The notes: generated by a model not told the origin, from the letters alone. 64,000 bases of DNA from Thuidium tamariscinum (GCA_947034885.2 OX344751.2:45661082-45725081), one strand, 5' to 3'; positions 12,746-26,465 are shown, numbered from the stretch's first letter. Translations and numbers: made by a program.

Positions 12746-15700
12746 TCCTTCTTTAGGTTGTTTTACACCTAGAAGATGGGTCAATTTCCCTTGAGGACAA
12801 AAAGAAGGTTTCAATAAATTTCTTACCATCACCAAAGTTTCAAATAAAAAATTTATCATAGGAACTTGCCCAAAATTCTTTAAAAATCATTCAAGGACAC
12901 CAATATAGAGTATTTAACAAAAATATATATACAATCATTATAATCATGAAATTATTATCATAATAATAAAATTTTAATCATATTTAAATATTTTATTAAT
13001 ATTATTGTACAATATCATTTTGCACTATCTAAATTCTTTATCGTCACTTTATGTGCTTATCGATGATGTAATACTTGCTACCCATAAATGTAGAGCTGGG
13101 TCAATAACTTTCTATAAAAAGAAAATTAACTTGAAAAGAAGTTTTGATAGACACTAAAAATATAATTTTTTGACAATACCATTTTTTATATGTACAAAAG
13201 AAATTGAAAAACAGATTTCCTAAAATTTTTGCATCTATTTCAGAAATTAATTTTCATTGATCTTGTCCTACTACAATGGTATTTGAAGTAAGATTTGTCT
13301 TGAATACTTCCAATCTTAACATATTCATTGTTGATAATTTGATTTAACCAAATGTTAACTTTGAAAAAATCTCTTTAAAATTATTTAAAAAACAAATTTT
13401 AAAAATTATTTTTTTCATTCTAACTTTTGTTTGTATAAGAAAATTCCAAATTATAATGATATAGTTTGTTTTTTAATAAAAATAATATTTTTATTTTTCA
13501 TCAAAATTAATGAAAAAAAATAGTAGAAAATTTATTACTCACTAGCCAAAAATATGAAAATTATATCAATGAATTACATATGAAAGGATAATTTAGATTA
13601 ATAATGGTATTTGCCTTGAAAATCTTTGCCAAAGGTGTTTTGGATGTAAATGATGAAACAATTCATTTCAAATTTTTAACACTAATCTTAATTGCTAATT
13701 CTACCTTTCAAAAAATTCATAAGAATTAGAGTACTTTTGTTATTCATACTTTTTGTTTTTATTTTTTACTACAGAATTATAGTGATAACAATTTTTTATG
13801 AAATAAATTGAAGTTTTCAAAGTGATAAGTAGTTCATAGTTTTATGTAATAAAAATTATAGACTTGATATTTAAATACAATTTAATAGGATGAATTCAGC
13901 TTAATTATGATGTTTGACCATTTGCCAATTGATTTGGTCATGTAGTAGTTTAAGTAATAATATATTTATAAATTAATATATTAATTTAGTAATCATTTTG
14001 ATATTTACTTTGACATTGAAAATATAACAGTTGATTTTTTAATGAATTTTGTACACTATTAATATTTTCTCTTAAAGTTGAAATTATACAATTGCTATAA
14101 GAAAAAATATATTATTAAAAAAAACATTGTGTCTTTTGTTCTATAATACTAAGTTTTCTATTGATGTACTTTTGCATTGCTTCTTATATGATTACTTAAA
14201 TGAGCATTGAGAATTATGTCTAGAAATAAATTATTTTAGTTTTTATTAAATCTTGTTGGCAATTCAAAGAGTATTTGAAATCTTTTCAAAATATATTTTT
14301 CAAAATTATATATATATAATAAATATTGACTAAACACTAATTACAAATGTATTCAAAATTGACAGTAAAGTATGATATTGAGAGGACAAAATTTTAGAGT
14401 GTAAAGTAGAGAATGGAGGATGAATTTTTAAGAAATGTTTAAGCTTCATAATGGACTCTTCTTTTTCACTCTTTTTTGCATTAAAAAATATAGGAGAATA
14501 TTGGCAACAAAGAAGAATTCCAAAATTTTTATAAATTCTTTGGTCACCTTCAATATTAGAAAGTAGAAAACATTAAGAAGTACCCCATTACTTCTAAGAC
14601 ATGCAAAACTCTATATCATTTTAAGGTTTATTCAATTCGCATTATGGGTTTTAGAATAACTATAGTCAAGACCAATCCCTTTTCTCCTCTAATAACATTG
14701 AACCAAAAGCTTACAAAAGCCACCATACTTTGGCACTTGTATAAAGACCCCTTCAAGATTTATATATTTTTATTTACATATCATAGCTTTTCAAAAGACA
14801 TTTGCATGTATCTATACTTATAACTATATATTGTCTCAATAATTTTCTAAGCAATGTTTTTGATGCACATTTGTTTGGGGCAATACATTAGAGTAGATGC
14901 AATTTTGGAACATAAAATCAAAATGAATTATGTAATTCTATAAAAGTCGAAATAATTTTTTGAAATACTTTAAAATATTACTAATTTAAATGAATGAAGT
15001 AACAAAAAACAATCCCATTTTTTCTAAGTAAAATGGCACTACCACTAATTTTCCATCAAAAAACACTCAAATTAGTCATTTCTATAGTAGAAAGTACAAA
15101 AAAAATTAAAAATACACATGTAATTGTAGGATCTTGTATTCAACTAGTGTAAGAAAGAAACAAGTTTTTTTGCACTTTGTTCAACTTACTACATTTTTTG
15201 TTTTTGAACCTTGTTAATTTAAAATTTTTACTCTATTTATTTTAAATTTCTAATTTTATGTAATGTAGAATTGAATTGAGGATCTAGGAAAAACACTTAA
15301 AAAAATTTAGTTCTCATTCATTGAAAAATTGTTAAACAAAAGTACATTCAAGATTGAAAGAAAAAAAACTATTAATAGCTTAAATATAGAATTGAAACAC
15401 ACTATTTTCAATAGTACAATTGTTCTAGCAAGAGACTTTAACCTTGTAAAACTCTTCTTTTGAAAATAGTAAAAATTGGATTTAGAAATGAATCCTATAA
15501 GTTATTTTTTCAAAAAGATGTTTTAATTGCCTTCAATATAAGATTGTATTTAACTTTTGCACAACAAATATAAATGGAATAATTCAAAACTTTTTATGTT
15601 GATAAAAATAAAATATTATATTAATGTTTTTAGGATTTTTTTCTTCATACCAAATCTAAATGGAATAAGCCAAAAGTTTTTATGTAGATAAAAATACAAT

Positions 15701-15978
15701 ATATATATATATAATGTTTTTATTAAATTATATTAATCTTTCTAGGATTGTTTTCTTCATACCAAATCAAAATGTGGTTTTTCTATGCAAAGTTTTGCTT
15801 GTAGGCATTGAATGAAATTATGAAGTTCTTTTTGTGGAAAATAATTTCTTTTTTTCTATCTTTATAAATTTTTTTGAAAATCATGACAAATATTGAGGGA
15901 GTAGAAACTTGTCGAAAATTCATTTTGTCCTCTCAAAGGACAATAGGACTTTAGAATTTAGCATCACCATCATTCCAA
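12746..15978. other. Very AT-rich gene-free DNA
   Basis: 3.2 kb, among the most AT-rich stretches of the window. I find no gene, no clean terminal inverted repeats and no long tandem repeat. A short direct repeat (aaatctaaatggaataa.. and ccaaatcaaaatg) lies near 15560-15780. Confidence 0.5.
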
Positions 15979-16909
15979 TTAACCCCTAAAGGACTGAGGC
16001 ATTTTCTGGCTTGAAAACCACTCAAAATTGCCATGTTTGCTACTTCCTCCCAAAAAAACAAAAAAAACAATTTTATTAGAATCTAACCGTAGGATCTTGT
16101 AAATTACTTGTCTGAGATCATATAGTAAAAATTTCATGAAGTTTGACTGTACTGATTGGAAGATATTAGCATTCAAAGTTGGAAAAAAAAGTTTTTTTGA
16201 ACTCTGACTTGCAATTTCAGATGACTTTGATTGCCATTTGTTGAATTTTTTTGCACTATGGACCATGAAGTTAAAATTTATTATGTTGAAAATTTGAGTT
16301 GGGAATTAGGAAAAAAAATTTCAAAAAACTACTACTTGATTTTCATTCATTAAAAAATTGTTAAGTAGAAGTAGGTCCAAGATTGAACAAAACACTAAGT
16401 TGTTAATAACTTTAAGATGGAATTGAAAAACCATGATCCCAACGGTGAGCTTGTTCTTGCAAACATCCTAAACCCTATCAAAAAAGAAAATTTGAAAAAT
16501 TTGAAAAATTTCATTCAAAAATGAATTCTGTAAGTTATTTTCTGAAGAAGGTGCTTAGATTGCCCGAAATTCAAGATTGTCCGTAACTTTCTCATTATTA
16601 GTCCAAATAAAATGAAACAAAGCTTCAGATGTAGAACAAAACAAAATCTTCAAGAAAAAAAATAAAAAATAAAAAAATAATTTTTTTTGTGTTTTTTTTT
16701 TTCTGCCCGGCGAACTACTTTTTGGACATAGAATGGCATAACTTTTGCTTCCAAGCACCAATTGAAATAAAAATTATATTTTTGGAAAGCTAATCTTATT
16801 TCCTATCTTCAAAAAAAAATTCAAAAAATAATATAAAAAATTCAAGTCACACAAGCCTGCCCGAAATTTCAAGTGTCCCCCGAGGGGACTTCAGTCCTTT
16901 AGGGGTTAA
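15979..16909. mobile_element. TTAA-bounded element, family A, complete copy
   Basis: The best-preserved family A member: 931 bp including both TTAA sites, with a perfect 19-base terminal inverted repeat TTAACCCCTAAAGGACTGA. The interior is AT-rich and non-coding and serves as reference for copies at 19.6, 27.1 and 56.8 kb. Its flanks show no duplication beyond TTAA, consistent with a 4-bp TTAA target duplication. Confidence 0.85.
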
Positions 16910-19382
16910 GATACCCAATTCCACTACTGTGGAAAATCCGTTCCTTGTTGCCTTTCAAACTTACCAAACAATCAAACCTACCTTCAAATAGATTGTTTGA
17001 TTATTTGTTTGTTACATTGAGATCTTCTAGATTGTGTATCTTCCAATTGCTTTTTTGAAATGATTGGAAAGCTTTCTATGAGAAGGAATCATAACATTTA
17101 GTAGCATCTTGTCACACTGCCTCCTAACAAATGAAATGGTGTGGAATATTCCACACCATTTAGTAACTAAAGTTGCAAACTTCAAGAAATGTCAGATGAA
17201 ATTAGGTAATGGAGACTTCACAAAGGGAAAGGCAATCCTTCTATAGGCTACTGAATGTTATGGTGCATGGGCTTTGTTTTGTGACACTAGGACCTACAGT
17301 GTAAAGTTATAGAATTCAAAACCTTTATATAAATTACAAAATTACAAAATTATTTTTATTTTTATTTTTATTTTGGCTATGGAAATGGCATATAGCACAC
17401 TGAAATTGACAATTGCATATCTAAGGTCAACTGAGTAAGAGACTTGTCCATCCATCCATTTGAGCTAGGCTATTTGCTTTGTTTTACTTTGTTTTGCCTT
17501 TATTTTGTTTGCTATGTATTGTGAGATCTCCGACACCATGCACTTCCTCGTCATGTTTTTGATATCTAGATAGAAAGTGCTCAATGAGGAAGTAAAGTAG
17601 AAGTATCCATAACTCATAAGATAAACACATTTGGATATAATCGAGGGTAGTGCAAGGCAAAGTAAATATTTTTAGAGATGCATTGACAGAAATAATAGGG
17701 ATTGCAAGAAAATTGGTAATTTTATCTTTTGAATTGAAATTACTATGAATTTTGAAAGGCAAAGTTGGGCTTGACCTATAACCAACATCTAGAGTCATCC
17801 AATTTCCATCATTCAAGAATACTTTCCCACTAATTACTTCCCTACATGTATGCTCACTTTTGTGTCATTAACTTATTGGTCCAAGCCTTGAAAAAGTACA
17901 AAGACACACATTCCAAGGAGAATATGGAAATCCATTCCAATCTTGTTTGGAATAGGGTACCCTATTTATTGTTGATGGGGAATGTTAGTAATGGATACAT
18001 CTACTTTATGCATGGAATTTCTTTTGTGACTTTTGGACTTATGGTGTGAAAGTCATGGACTTTTGAATTATTTTTTGAATCTTATATTATCCTATATTAT
18101 AGATATATTGTGTCGTGCATCTTCTAATCACATTTTTATATTGTCAGAACACTCTTAGCAAGGAATTGTGCACGGGCTTGGTTTCATAGCATTTTGACCA
18201 ACATTGTAAAACTTATGGATTTTTGAGTTGCTTTTGAATGAAAAAATTAGAAACTTACTTTCTTTTTTATTTTGATTGTGGCAATGGCATATACTTTACT
18301 TATATTTTACTATACTATGGCAACAATACAAGGTATTCTAATATAGAACTTAACCCCAAGGATTGCTATTATGTGAATATAAAAGTATGGGTAGCATTAA
18401 ATCCTACATTCAAAGGTGGTCCCACACGCTGGATTTATCCTAGGAAAAAACACTAAAAGTTTTTTTTAAATTTTTTAAATTTTTTTTAAATTTTCAATTC
18501 ATATTCATCATGAGAGACCCCAAATTAGTTAGGGAGGATCAAAACAAACCAAAAAATCTAATACAAAAGTAAACCCTAAACCCTTGTCAATCCCTAGTAA
18601 AACAAATTTTATCTTGTTGGGCCCACCTTCAAATGGGCAATTGCATGAAAGACTTGTACTATTTTCCATCACATGTCTCATGCTTATCTGTTTTTTGATG
18701 ATAACTTTTGCATTTTTGCTCTAAGTGACTCAAGATTTCTAGAGAAGGTACTCATGACTATCATACACCTTTCATAATTTTTTCATAATTTTCAAAAATA
18801 TTTTAATATAAAAATAGTACTAGTGATTGAATGTCACATATGACAATTTGGAGATTTTTAGTACTAAGGAGTACCTTTTTTTAATGATTTTAAGATGAAA
18901 TTTAGATGAGATGATCTTCTACTAGACTTCTATCTCTCCAAGGAGGGATTTTTGAAAATAGTTAATTTTATGTGTTGTCGAAGTCTACAAAGTGACCTTC
19001 ATTTTTCTTGTATTTTGAAACATACAAAATATTATTATTATTTTTTTTGGTGAATGAACATCTCCATAAAGTTGTTGAAAATGAACATTTTTTATTTTTT
19101 GTATTTACTTATTTTTACTATTTTTTCCTAATTAAGACATGGATGTATGTATTTTCTTGAGGTTTAGCACTTTTCAAGTTCTCCTATTTAGAAAATTTTC
19201 CTATACAATTCCTTTTGTGGGTACCTTTGTCTTAAAGGTGTATACATAAGTCATTTTTTTTTATAAATTTAATTAATTTCCAAATTTAAAAGTATACCAG
19301 AAAAAGTTAGGTGTATTATTGCAAAACGCAACAAATAGTACAAGTCTTTTATGCAATCATCCAAATGCAGAATTTAAGGTTT
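16910..19382. repeat. Gene-free DNA with dispersed repeat copies
   Basis: Three direct copies of a motif around gcacgggcttggttt..gtgaaagttatgga lie near 17260-17330, 18000-18075 and 18155-18240, with two inverted copies near 22300-22400 and 22430-22505. Separately, 17630-17785 matches 46195-46345 inside another element, in the same orientation (shared stretch aaatatttttagaNRtgca...gaattgaaattaNtatRaattttgaaaggcaaa). No gene is recognised. Confidence 0.6.
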
Positions 19383-19597
19383 TGCTAAAAGTATAAGCCT
19401 ATGAGCTTAGAAGACTATACACCTATGATATAAGTGTCTATACTATAATAGCTTTCTATGTTAATAGTGTATACATGCTATAAATACCTATATTATAGGT
19501 ATTTATGTTATAAACACCTCCAATGGTTGCATAGTACATACCTATATATGTGCTCAAGGCTCACACGTTCACACTTTCATACTCACATACTAGCACT
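19383..19597. mobile_element. TGCTAG-ended MITE, copy 1 (left end worn)
   Basis: The right end ctcacatactagca matches the other copies; the left end tgctaaaagtataagcc is degenerate. The centre has palindromic tatacacctat..ataggt stretches shared with copies at 29.1, 32.5 and 38.3 kb. Confidence 0.6.
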
Positions 19598-19603
19598 ATT
19601 GAT

Positions 19604-20154
19604 TTAACCCCTAGAGGATTGTTTTCCCTACCAAGGAACAATTGAAAATGGATTTTGGATAGGTTCCTATAACTTCAATTTTTGGTGAAACTTTTTGAAA
19701 TATTCTCATAAGGTAGAAAAACTAATTAGCTTTGTGGAAATATAATTTCTATTTCAATTGGTAGTTAGGAACAAAAGTTATATACCACAAAAGTCTAAAA
19801 CTAAACTTGGCCAGCAATTAAAAAAATTTGCAAAAATTAAAATTAAAAATATATTTTTGTCTACATGTGAATCCTTGATTAATTCTATTTGGAATAGTAA
19901 TGAGAAAATTATGGACAAAATAGTTTTTTGGGCAATTTCAACATCTTCTTGAAAAAATAATTTTCATTGCTTATATCTTCCAATCTATACAATCAAACTT
20001 CATGAAACTTTTAATTACCACATGATCTTGAATAATTTAAGTGCAAGATCCTATGTTTAGACTCTACAAATTTATTTATTTAGGATGAACATAGCAAAAA
20101 TGGTAGTTTTGAGAGGTATTGACAAAAAAATGGCCTCATTCTTTTAGGGATTAA
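19604..20154 (-). mobile_element. TTAA-bounded element, family A, reverse copy with internal deletion
   Basis: Bounded by ttaacccctagaggatt and cttttagggattaa. Read on the minus strand it follows the 15979-16909 copy (same order of the ggatcttg and gattggaagatat motifs) but is only 551 bp, so part of the interior is gone. Confidence 0.75.
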
Positions 20155-20423
20155 GTTACTTCTTGATTGAAGTTTAGGTTGACTCCTAAATGTCTAAAGT
20201 CTTTTTTGAGTTTTTAGAAATTAAAGGCCAACATTTTGGTAAGTTTTATCAATATTTTTTGAAATGTAACTATATCATTAGATGAAATTTGAGGGAAAAA
20301 AATGACTATTTTTGAGTTATTCCCCTGATAGTTACCCATGTTATTTAGGAACTACAAACTAGCCCTAGTAGCCCGATTTTGTTAATTTTCAAGAATTTGT
20401 TTTTCTAGAAATATTAGAAAGTG

Positions 20424-21143
20424 GGGTCATTGCAAGAAACAATTCACGTTTTTGTCTCATAAACATAGCTTTTTGGTGTAGGATTGGCAGTCCTATGCAA
20501 TCCTACTAGTAATGTGTGTTTGCACTACGCTTATCAATGTCAACCATTAATTTTGGGTGCTTGTAAATTTGGGCCATTGATTTAGTACTATGTAGTACTA
20601 TACAGTGCTATGAAGTACTACTGAGGCCACTAGGAGAACAAAATAGTAGAAAAGGGGTCTGTGGACCTTTTCATTTTTAGTAATTCAAAAAAAATTCAAA
20701 AAATTATTTTAAAAAGATTCATTTTTCTAAAAAAAATTGTACTCACATTGCAACAAAAAATTCCTTTAGGAAATTTTTTCCCTCTGACCCCATGTGTGCA
20801 ATAGATATGTTGCTTATTCCATAAAAACTCATTGCTTCCCCTTGAAATGTTTGTAGACCTCAAACTTGTCCAATTTGTGGCTCCAAATTTGTATTTTTGG
20901 GTCAAAAATAGGACTAAAAACCTCCAAAATAGCCAAAGTAGACATCCAATTCGGGGTAGGTTAAAAATAATAAATTAATTTTAAGAATTCTGAAAAAATT
21001 ACCCAACATATAAAACTTTTTTATGCACCTTCATTCCAAATTTTGAGCCAAATGAACAAAACATGCAAAAGTTATGCACAAAAAACTACCTATTAGAGGT
21101 CAAGGGGACAAAAAAATAGGACAAGTGTTTCTTGCAATCACCC
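20424..21143. mobile_element. GGGTGATTGC-type element, copy 1, nested
   Basis: The left terminus is gggtcattgcaagaaaca and the right terminus is the inverse of GGGTGATTGCAAGAAACACT. It is 720 bp, close to the 729 bp of the copy at 33.4 kb, whose left end it matches on the minus strand (ccttgacctc, then acttttgcat and gaatgaaggtgca). The TA duplication has decayed. Confidence 0.7.
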
Positions 21144-21716
21144 AATATTAAAAATTAAAGAATGATTTTTTGAATTAGAAATTAATTTACTAATTCATTA
21201 AATCAATTAATATCTAACATGCTATAGTCTTGGCCACATCAGATTGTTAATGTGGCACTATTCTTAGAATACCCATAATTTGGAAATTCATAGTTTGGTC
21301 ATGCCCTCAAATTTCATTTAATGAAATTTAAACTAGACATGTTAGAGATCATTTAGGAAAAGAAAATACAACAATATTATTTAAGAATTGAAAAATTATG
21401 ATGTTTCATCATGAAGATGTTAAAATTGAAAAAGTAATTTGAATTCTTTCAATCCTCTTTTCACACATTAAATCTAAAATTTTTGTCACTAAAAAAATAT
21501 GACTTTGAAGGGCCTAACATACATAACTCCAATCAATTTACGTCTTTTCGAAATCTACTCTACAATTTTTTTAAATGAATTTCTAATGTGTTTTTTCTCC
21601 AAGATCTAGTGTAGTTGACGCTCATTTCTAAGAGCACTCAACACTATGGAAAGTTGAGATTGCAATGAACCCCCTTGCACAAAATCATAATCAATCATTT
21701 TCAAGATTAAATATTT

Positions 21717-21886
21717 CACTACAAGAGAAAGGGTGATTTAAGTATAGTCCTAGTAGTATAGTCTTTTAAGTAATGACCTTTAAGTAAGGTTTTTAGCAAA
21801 ATTTTACTAAAAACCTTACTTAAAGGTCATTACTTAAAAGACTATACTACTAGGACTATACTTAAATCACTCCTTTCTCTTGTAGT
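21717..21886. mobile_element. Hairpin MITE with CACTACAAGAGAAAGG ends
   Basis: A near-perfect palindrome of about 170 bases: arms of about 78 bases around a centre of roughly 10 bases (caaaatttta). I see one single-base indel between the arms. It lies inside the family C copy. The CACTACAAGA start is like that of many plant CACTA-derived MITEs; the assignment is by terminus only. Confidence 0.8.
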
Positions 21887-22023
21887 ATCTAATGCTTAAA
21901 CTAGACTTCAAAAAGAACTTTTACAAAATACAATCTACTATAAATAGCAATCTGATTAGGTTTTATTAAACTCCAAAGTTGTACAAATACCAAATTTTGG
22001 TGTTTGGGGCATTTATGGGTTAA

Positions 22024-23095
22024 CTTACTTAGATGAGTTTGCTCAAGTCAGTCAATTAGCTTGGTGACATTCAAAAGATTTCTAAATAGACCTTTAGCAT
22101 GATTAGGGTGAACCGACCTCCATGTTCATCTCCAAAATCATTCTTTAGGTGCAAATAAAAAGAAAAGCCCCCTATTTTGTGCTTGATTAATTTAAATTCT
22201 ACACCTTTCTTAAATAAAACTAGTGTGTCCTATGCTATTGCCATAGTCAAATCTAATTTTGTAATATATAAAAACTTTGAAATTCAATAACTCTCAAATG
22301 ATAGGTTCAAATGTTAGGAAACCAAGCCCGTGCACCCCTCGTTACCAAGGGCTTTCTAATAGTTCTAAGATTGTGACGAAAATACTAGTAAAAATATTTT
22401 AAAAATATTTTAGAATAAAAAATACTCAAAAATCTATAACTTTCACATAGTAGGTTGGATTGTCGCAAAACCAAGCCCGTGCACCCCTCCTTGCTGAGAG
22501 CTTTTTGACGGTACCAAGCACGCAACTAGGGAAGGCTCGGTCTGGGAGATCTCAACATGACAAACAGACAAAACAAAACAAACTACCTGTGTTAAGGTAT
22601 GGATGGGGCCAGTGATTGCAAATGAACTTGACATTGAGTAGCTTCATGAGTCCAGGGCTGCCTTTTGTTGTATGCAGTGGCATCTACTAAATCCATTCAA
22701 ATATATTTGGATTTATAAGAATGGAGGCATGTTGTTAAAGTCACTTGTTTGATTAAATAGTATCCTGGTAGAATCAGTCCTTCAACTAAATCTCACTAGC
22801 CAATGACTAAATTGTTTGCAATATTGTATTTGCAATCAAGGCCATCATTATTAATATATATTTTTTAATTTTTTTCCTTAATTTTTTTGATTGTACAACT
22901 CCTTCTTTTTATATTTTTGATGCATTTTGACAAGTGTCTTATTAGTTACAAATGGGTGTGAAATATTTCACATCATTCCATCCAAAGAAAAGCAACTATG
23001 CACTGTAATGTACTTTGTCTTTTGAGTGAATGGTGAGGAGAGGTTCCTATCCACCCAAAAGTATGATTAAATTTTTGTTTAAAAATTGGATTATG
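22024..23095. other. Gene-free DNA
   Basis: Contains the two inverted copies of the gcacgggcttggttt repeat near 22300-22505. No gene or complete element is seen. Confidence 0.45.
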
Positions 23096-23168
23096 CCCCC
23101 CCATCCCACCACCCCCACCCCCCCACCCCCCCACCCCCTCACCCCCTCACCCCCTCACCCCCTTCCCC
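23096..23168. repeat. C-rich minisatellite (caccccct)n
   Basis: About 70 bases made of tandem caccccc/caccccct units, C-rich on the plus strand. The minus strand carries many consecutive runs of four or more G separated by one to four bases, so it can form G-quadruplexes and the plus strand an i-motif. Confidence 0.9.
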
Positions 23169-23569
23169 CAAATGAGTTCAAAAAATAATTTAAATTGAAT
23201 TAATTTAGAATCACCTTACCATCTCTTTTAATATCTGCAATTTTCAAGTGGAATGAGGTTTGGAATTTGATAAGGAATATATGCCAAAGTTTTTATTTGT
23301 ATCATATCCATAGTTGTATTTATATCCAAATTCATATATGTATATACACCTTATTCATATCCATATCCATATCTCAAGTTTTTTTTTAAGATTAACGACA
23401 TTGGAGGGAGGGCGGAGTATTTTGACAAAAATCAATGGCCCTCAATTTTTGAAAGGCTGAATTCAAAATTTGAATTTTTGAACGGCTGTTTTCAGGAAAT
23501 AGTCATGAGCATGAATTCAAAATTTGCAAATTTTATCGTATGTGGAAACCAAGGAAAACTTGGCATTTT

Positions 23570-24060
23570 CCCTTGAGGACTAGTCCCCCCCGCCCTCTCC
23601 GCACCAGCCATTGGAGCCTGATCATTACTGAGGTACAATGTTCATAATACCCAAGCTTTGTACCTTCCTGGAGCTTCAGTTGCTGGCCAACTAAGTAGTA
23701 AGATAAGTTTACTAATCAGTTCCCTTGATGGCTTCCCTCCAGCCTCCCCTGCCCCGCCTGCTCAGGCTGTTTGAGAGGCTCAGAGCCCCCTGAAACGCTT
23801 GCCAGCCAGCGCCATGATGAGCCTTCAGTTGCACAGCCAGGGCCAGGGGGCTATCATGACTGCGTCCTCAATGGAACTATCCCACACTGGGCCTCCAAAT
23901 AAATTTCCAAATGAGTTTCCGCAGTTTGATAATTAGAACTTTAAATTGGCTATCATTGGGATCATGGGACGGACATCCAAAAGTGCTTCAAATGAAGACA
24001 TCTCAAACGCAACCACTGAAAGGGTGCTCCGCTAGTTTCATGGGCTTCCATAAATACTTT
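23570..24060. other. GC-rich island in AT-rich DNA
   Basis: About 500 bases of visibly higher GC, with C-rich stretches ccctccagcctcccctgcc and gccagccagcgcc, inside DNA that is otherwise near 30 percent GC. A 40-codon frame at 23814-23936 is the only open frame I traced, and it is unrecognised. It may be a captured gene fragment; I cannot name a parent. Confidence 0.5.
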
Positions 24061-26465
24061 AGATGAGAAGACAATTTTAGGTCATTTTTCAAATAATAAG
24101 GAGGATAGATGCGGTATGGAACACAAGTGATTTCATCATTTCTTGGAGCAACCTGAAATTATGCCTCATGAATTTTCAAAGATTTTCTGTTGTAGGCTTC
24201 TATTTGTATTTGTAGGTCTTCAGAAATTCGCTCCCTTGCAACTTGTAGAGATATTATCGGAGACCAATGAGAATGATTGATTCTTGCAATAAGTAGCATT
24301 TTATCCTTAATCCATGCAACAGCTAAAGAAGTGAATTTAAGGACCACTTCATATCCATTCTAGAGCTAATTATATATTTGACTTAAAGAAGATGTTTTTT
24401 TTGGACTAGACTACCTTAGGCATAAAGAAAACCCAAATTAAAGTTACCAAACATTAAGCCATCAAAATAAATTCCTTCAAAAGCAAGATAAAAGACAAAT
24501 ATCATATAAGTTGGGACAAATCATGTTGAAACCTCGCAAAACAATTTCAATTGGTTCGTAATTGGGCAACCCAAAGAATACAACAAGAAATTTTGGAAAA
24601 AAGGACAACTATACTTTTGTTAATAAAAAAACAATCTAATTCATATTTTGGGACCATTCTCTTTATTGGAACTCAATCTCCATGGCAATAGTGTCCCAAC
24701 GTCGTCCAACTACCATTGTACATAGTAAAGTATTCAAAGTTTGCTTTGCAAAGACCTTCATTGGATTCCTTGTATGAGTAGAAACAAATCAAGCATGCAT
24801 ATTCAAAGAATTGTTGAGTACCCAAGCAAAAATTCAATTTATTTTACAAGAACATTGCTAGAGGGGTTGGGAAGGTCCTTTCACTTCAATGACCCTAGAA
24901 TTTTCTGAATTGTAAACCCGTGTCAGACCCAAAAGTTAAATTTGCATTTTGATCATTTGCATAAGTCACTAGAGGAAAATATAATTGTACCAATAGCTTC
25001 TAGGCTCTCCAGAGATCTTATTGCAATTTTTAGTGGACCCAATTGATTTGTGGCAATTCATCAAATTGACCTAGTTTGGAGTATATAAAGGGGTTGAATC
25101 ACATGTCTTAGAGTGTTGTAGGAATTTTCGATGCTTGTTGCCCGGTGAATATGTATGCAATTGAGGTTCTTTTTTTTGTTACGGAGCAGATGAGATGTAG
25201 ATCACTTCAATCCAAAAAAAGAGTAGTAGATGTAATGTATGTTTAAAACAGTAAACCCAAACTTCTAGGTGTCTGATAGGTGATATGTATAGGTGTAATT
25301 GTCATTTTTTAAAAATATCCATTAATGTGGAAAGTGAAAGATCTCATTGAGAGTGACATTCACTCTCGATGTGTGACCACAAACTTGTGAGAAGAATGTT
25401 TGTAGAAAATTAAAACAAGATATACAAAATATTGAAGTAATTGCCATCATATAAATAAAACTCTTAAGAAAATCAAGTTTGCAAAATTGGCAAAGTATTA
25501 TGAATAGCATTGTTGGGTCTACTCACTTCCTAGTTTCACCCTAAAAATTAATACTAGATCAAATAGAGCAAGAAGTCCCTAACTACACTCTAAACCTCTT
25601 GAACTAGTTGAAATCAAATTCCAAATACTGAAGTGAAATTTTAAATCTCTAGCCACATATTGAACCTGCAAGCACAGTTAAAGTAAAATTTTGTTGCATT
25701 GGCCTACCCCTAAACCATGTGCAACAATGAAATCAAATGCCAAACCAAGTTCTCAAAACAGAAAGAACTTAAAATTTAACTAACCACCCTATAAAGATCC
25801 AAGCTAGGTAAGATGTTGTAAAGTCTCGACATTGAAATTGTTGTCAAGGTGACTTGCAAGATCTTGGGCTAAATTGAACAATACAACCACGTACGCAAAA
25901 AAAATGTCTACTAAGCTCTTGGACCAAACTTAAATACCAAACTCACTTCAAAACTTTGGCCACGTATTGACGTGGCCTCCTACAACAACTTGAAGCAATG
26001 TCCTCCCCTAATTCCTTCACCTTGTCGTCATCTATGCATGTGATATAATCTTTGTAAATTGCACCTCCTATGTGAGGATTCTCTTAGAGCATACTTCATA
26101 TCTTAAAGCATCTCCACCATAGTGCAAGATATGAAGCAAACTAGATATTTGGCCAGGTTAGGCAACAGTTGGTACCCCACCGTATGCAAGATAGGATTCA
26201 ATTACTAAGCAAACGGGAAAATATTGAAACTTGGCCAAGGCCCGGGAGGGAGGGTTGACTATATTTTTGCTTTAATACCAAGGTTTATGACTCTTACTGA
26301 CTATACAATTTTTATTTTTATTTTTAGAAATGAAATGCTTACAAGCAATTCCAAAAATTGAGACTTTTGAATTCCTCCAAAAGATGAAAAATGAAATCCA
26401 TATTGGTTTGAATTTTCCATAAGAAGTGGAATTCACTATTTCCTCTTGAGGTGGAGGAAGGTATC
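24061..26465. other. Gene-free DNA
   Basis: Moderately AT-rich with no inverted-repeat element or recognisable coding sequence that I could support. Confidence 0.45.

Larger units (their letters stand above)
20179..22023 (-). mobile_element. TTAA-type element, family C, reverse copy with two nested insertions
   Basis: On the minus strand it begins at the ttaacccataaatgcc-like end (22023) and runs to a worn end gactcctaaatgtc near 20179, following the family C copy at 28.0 kb throughout. The body is interrupted by a GGGTGATTGC-type element at 20424-21143 and by a hairpin MITE at 21717-21886, which accounts for its length of 1.8 kb against 0.62 kb. Confidence 0.7.
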
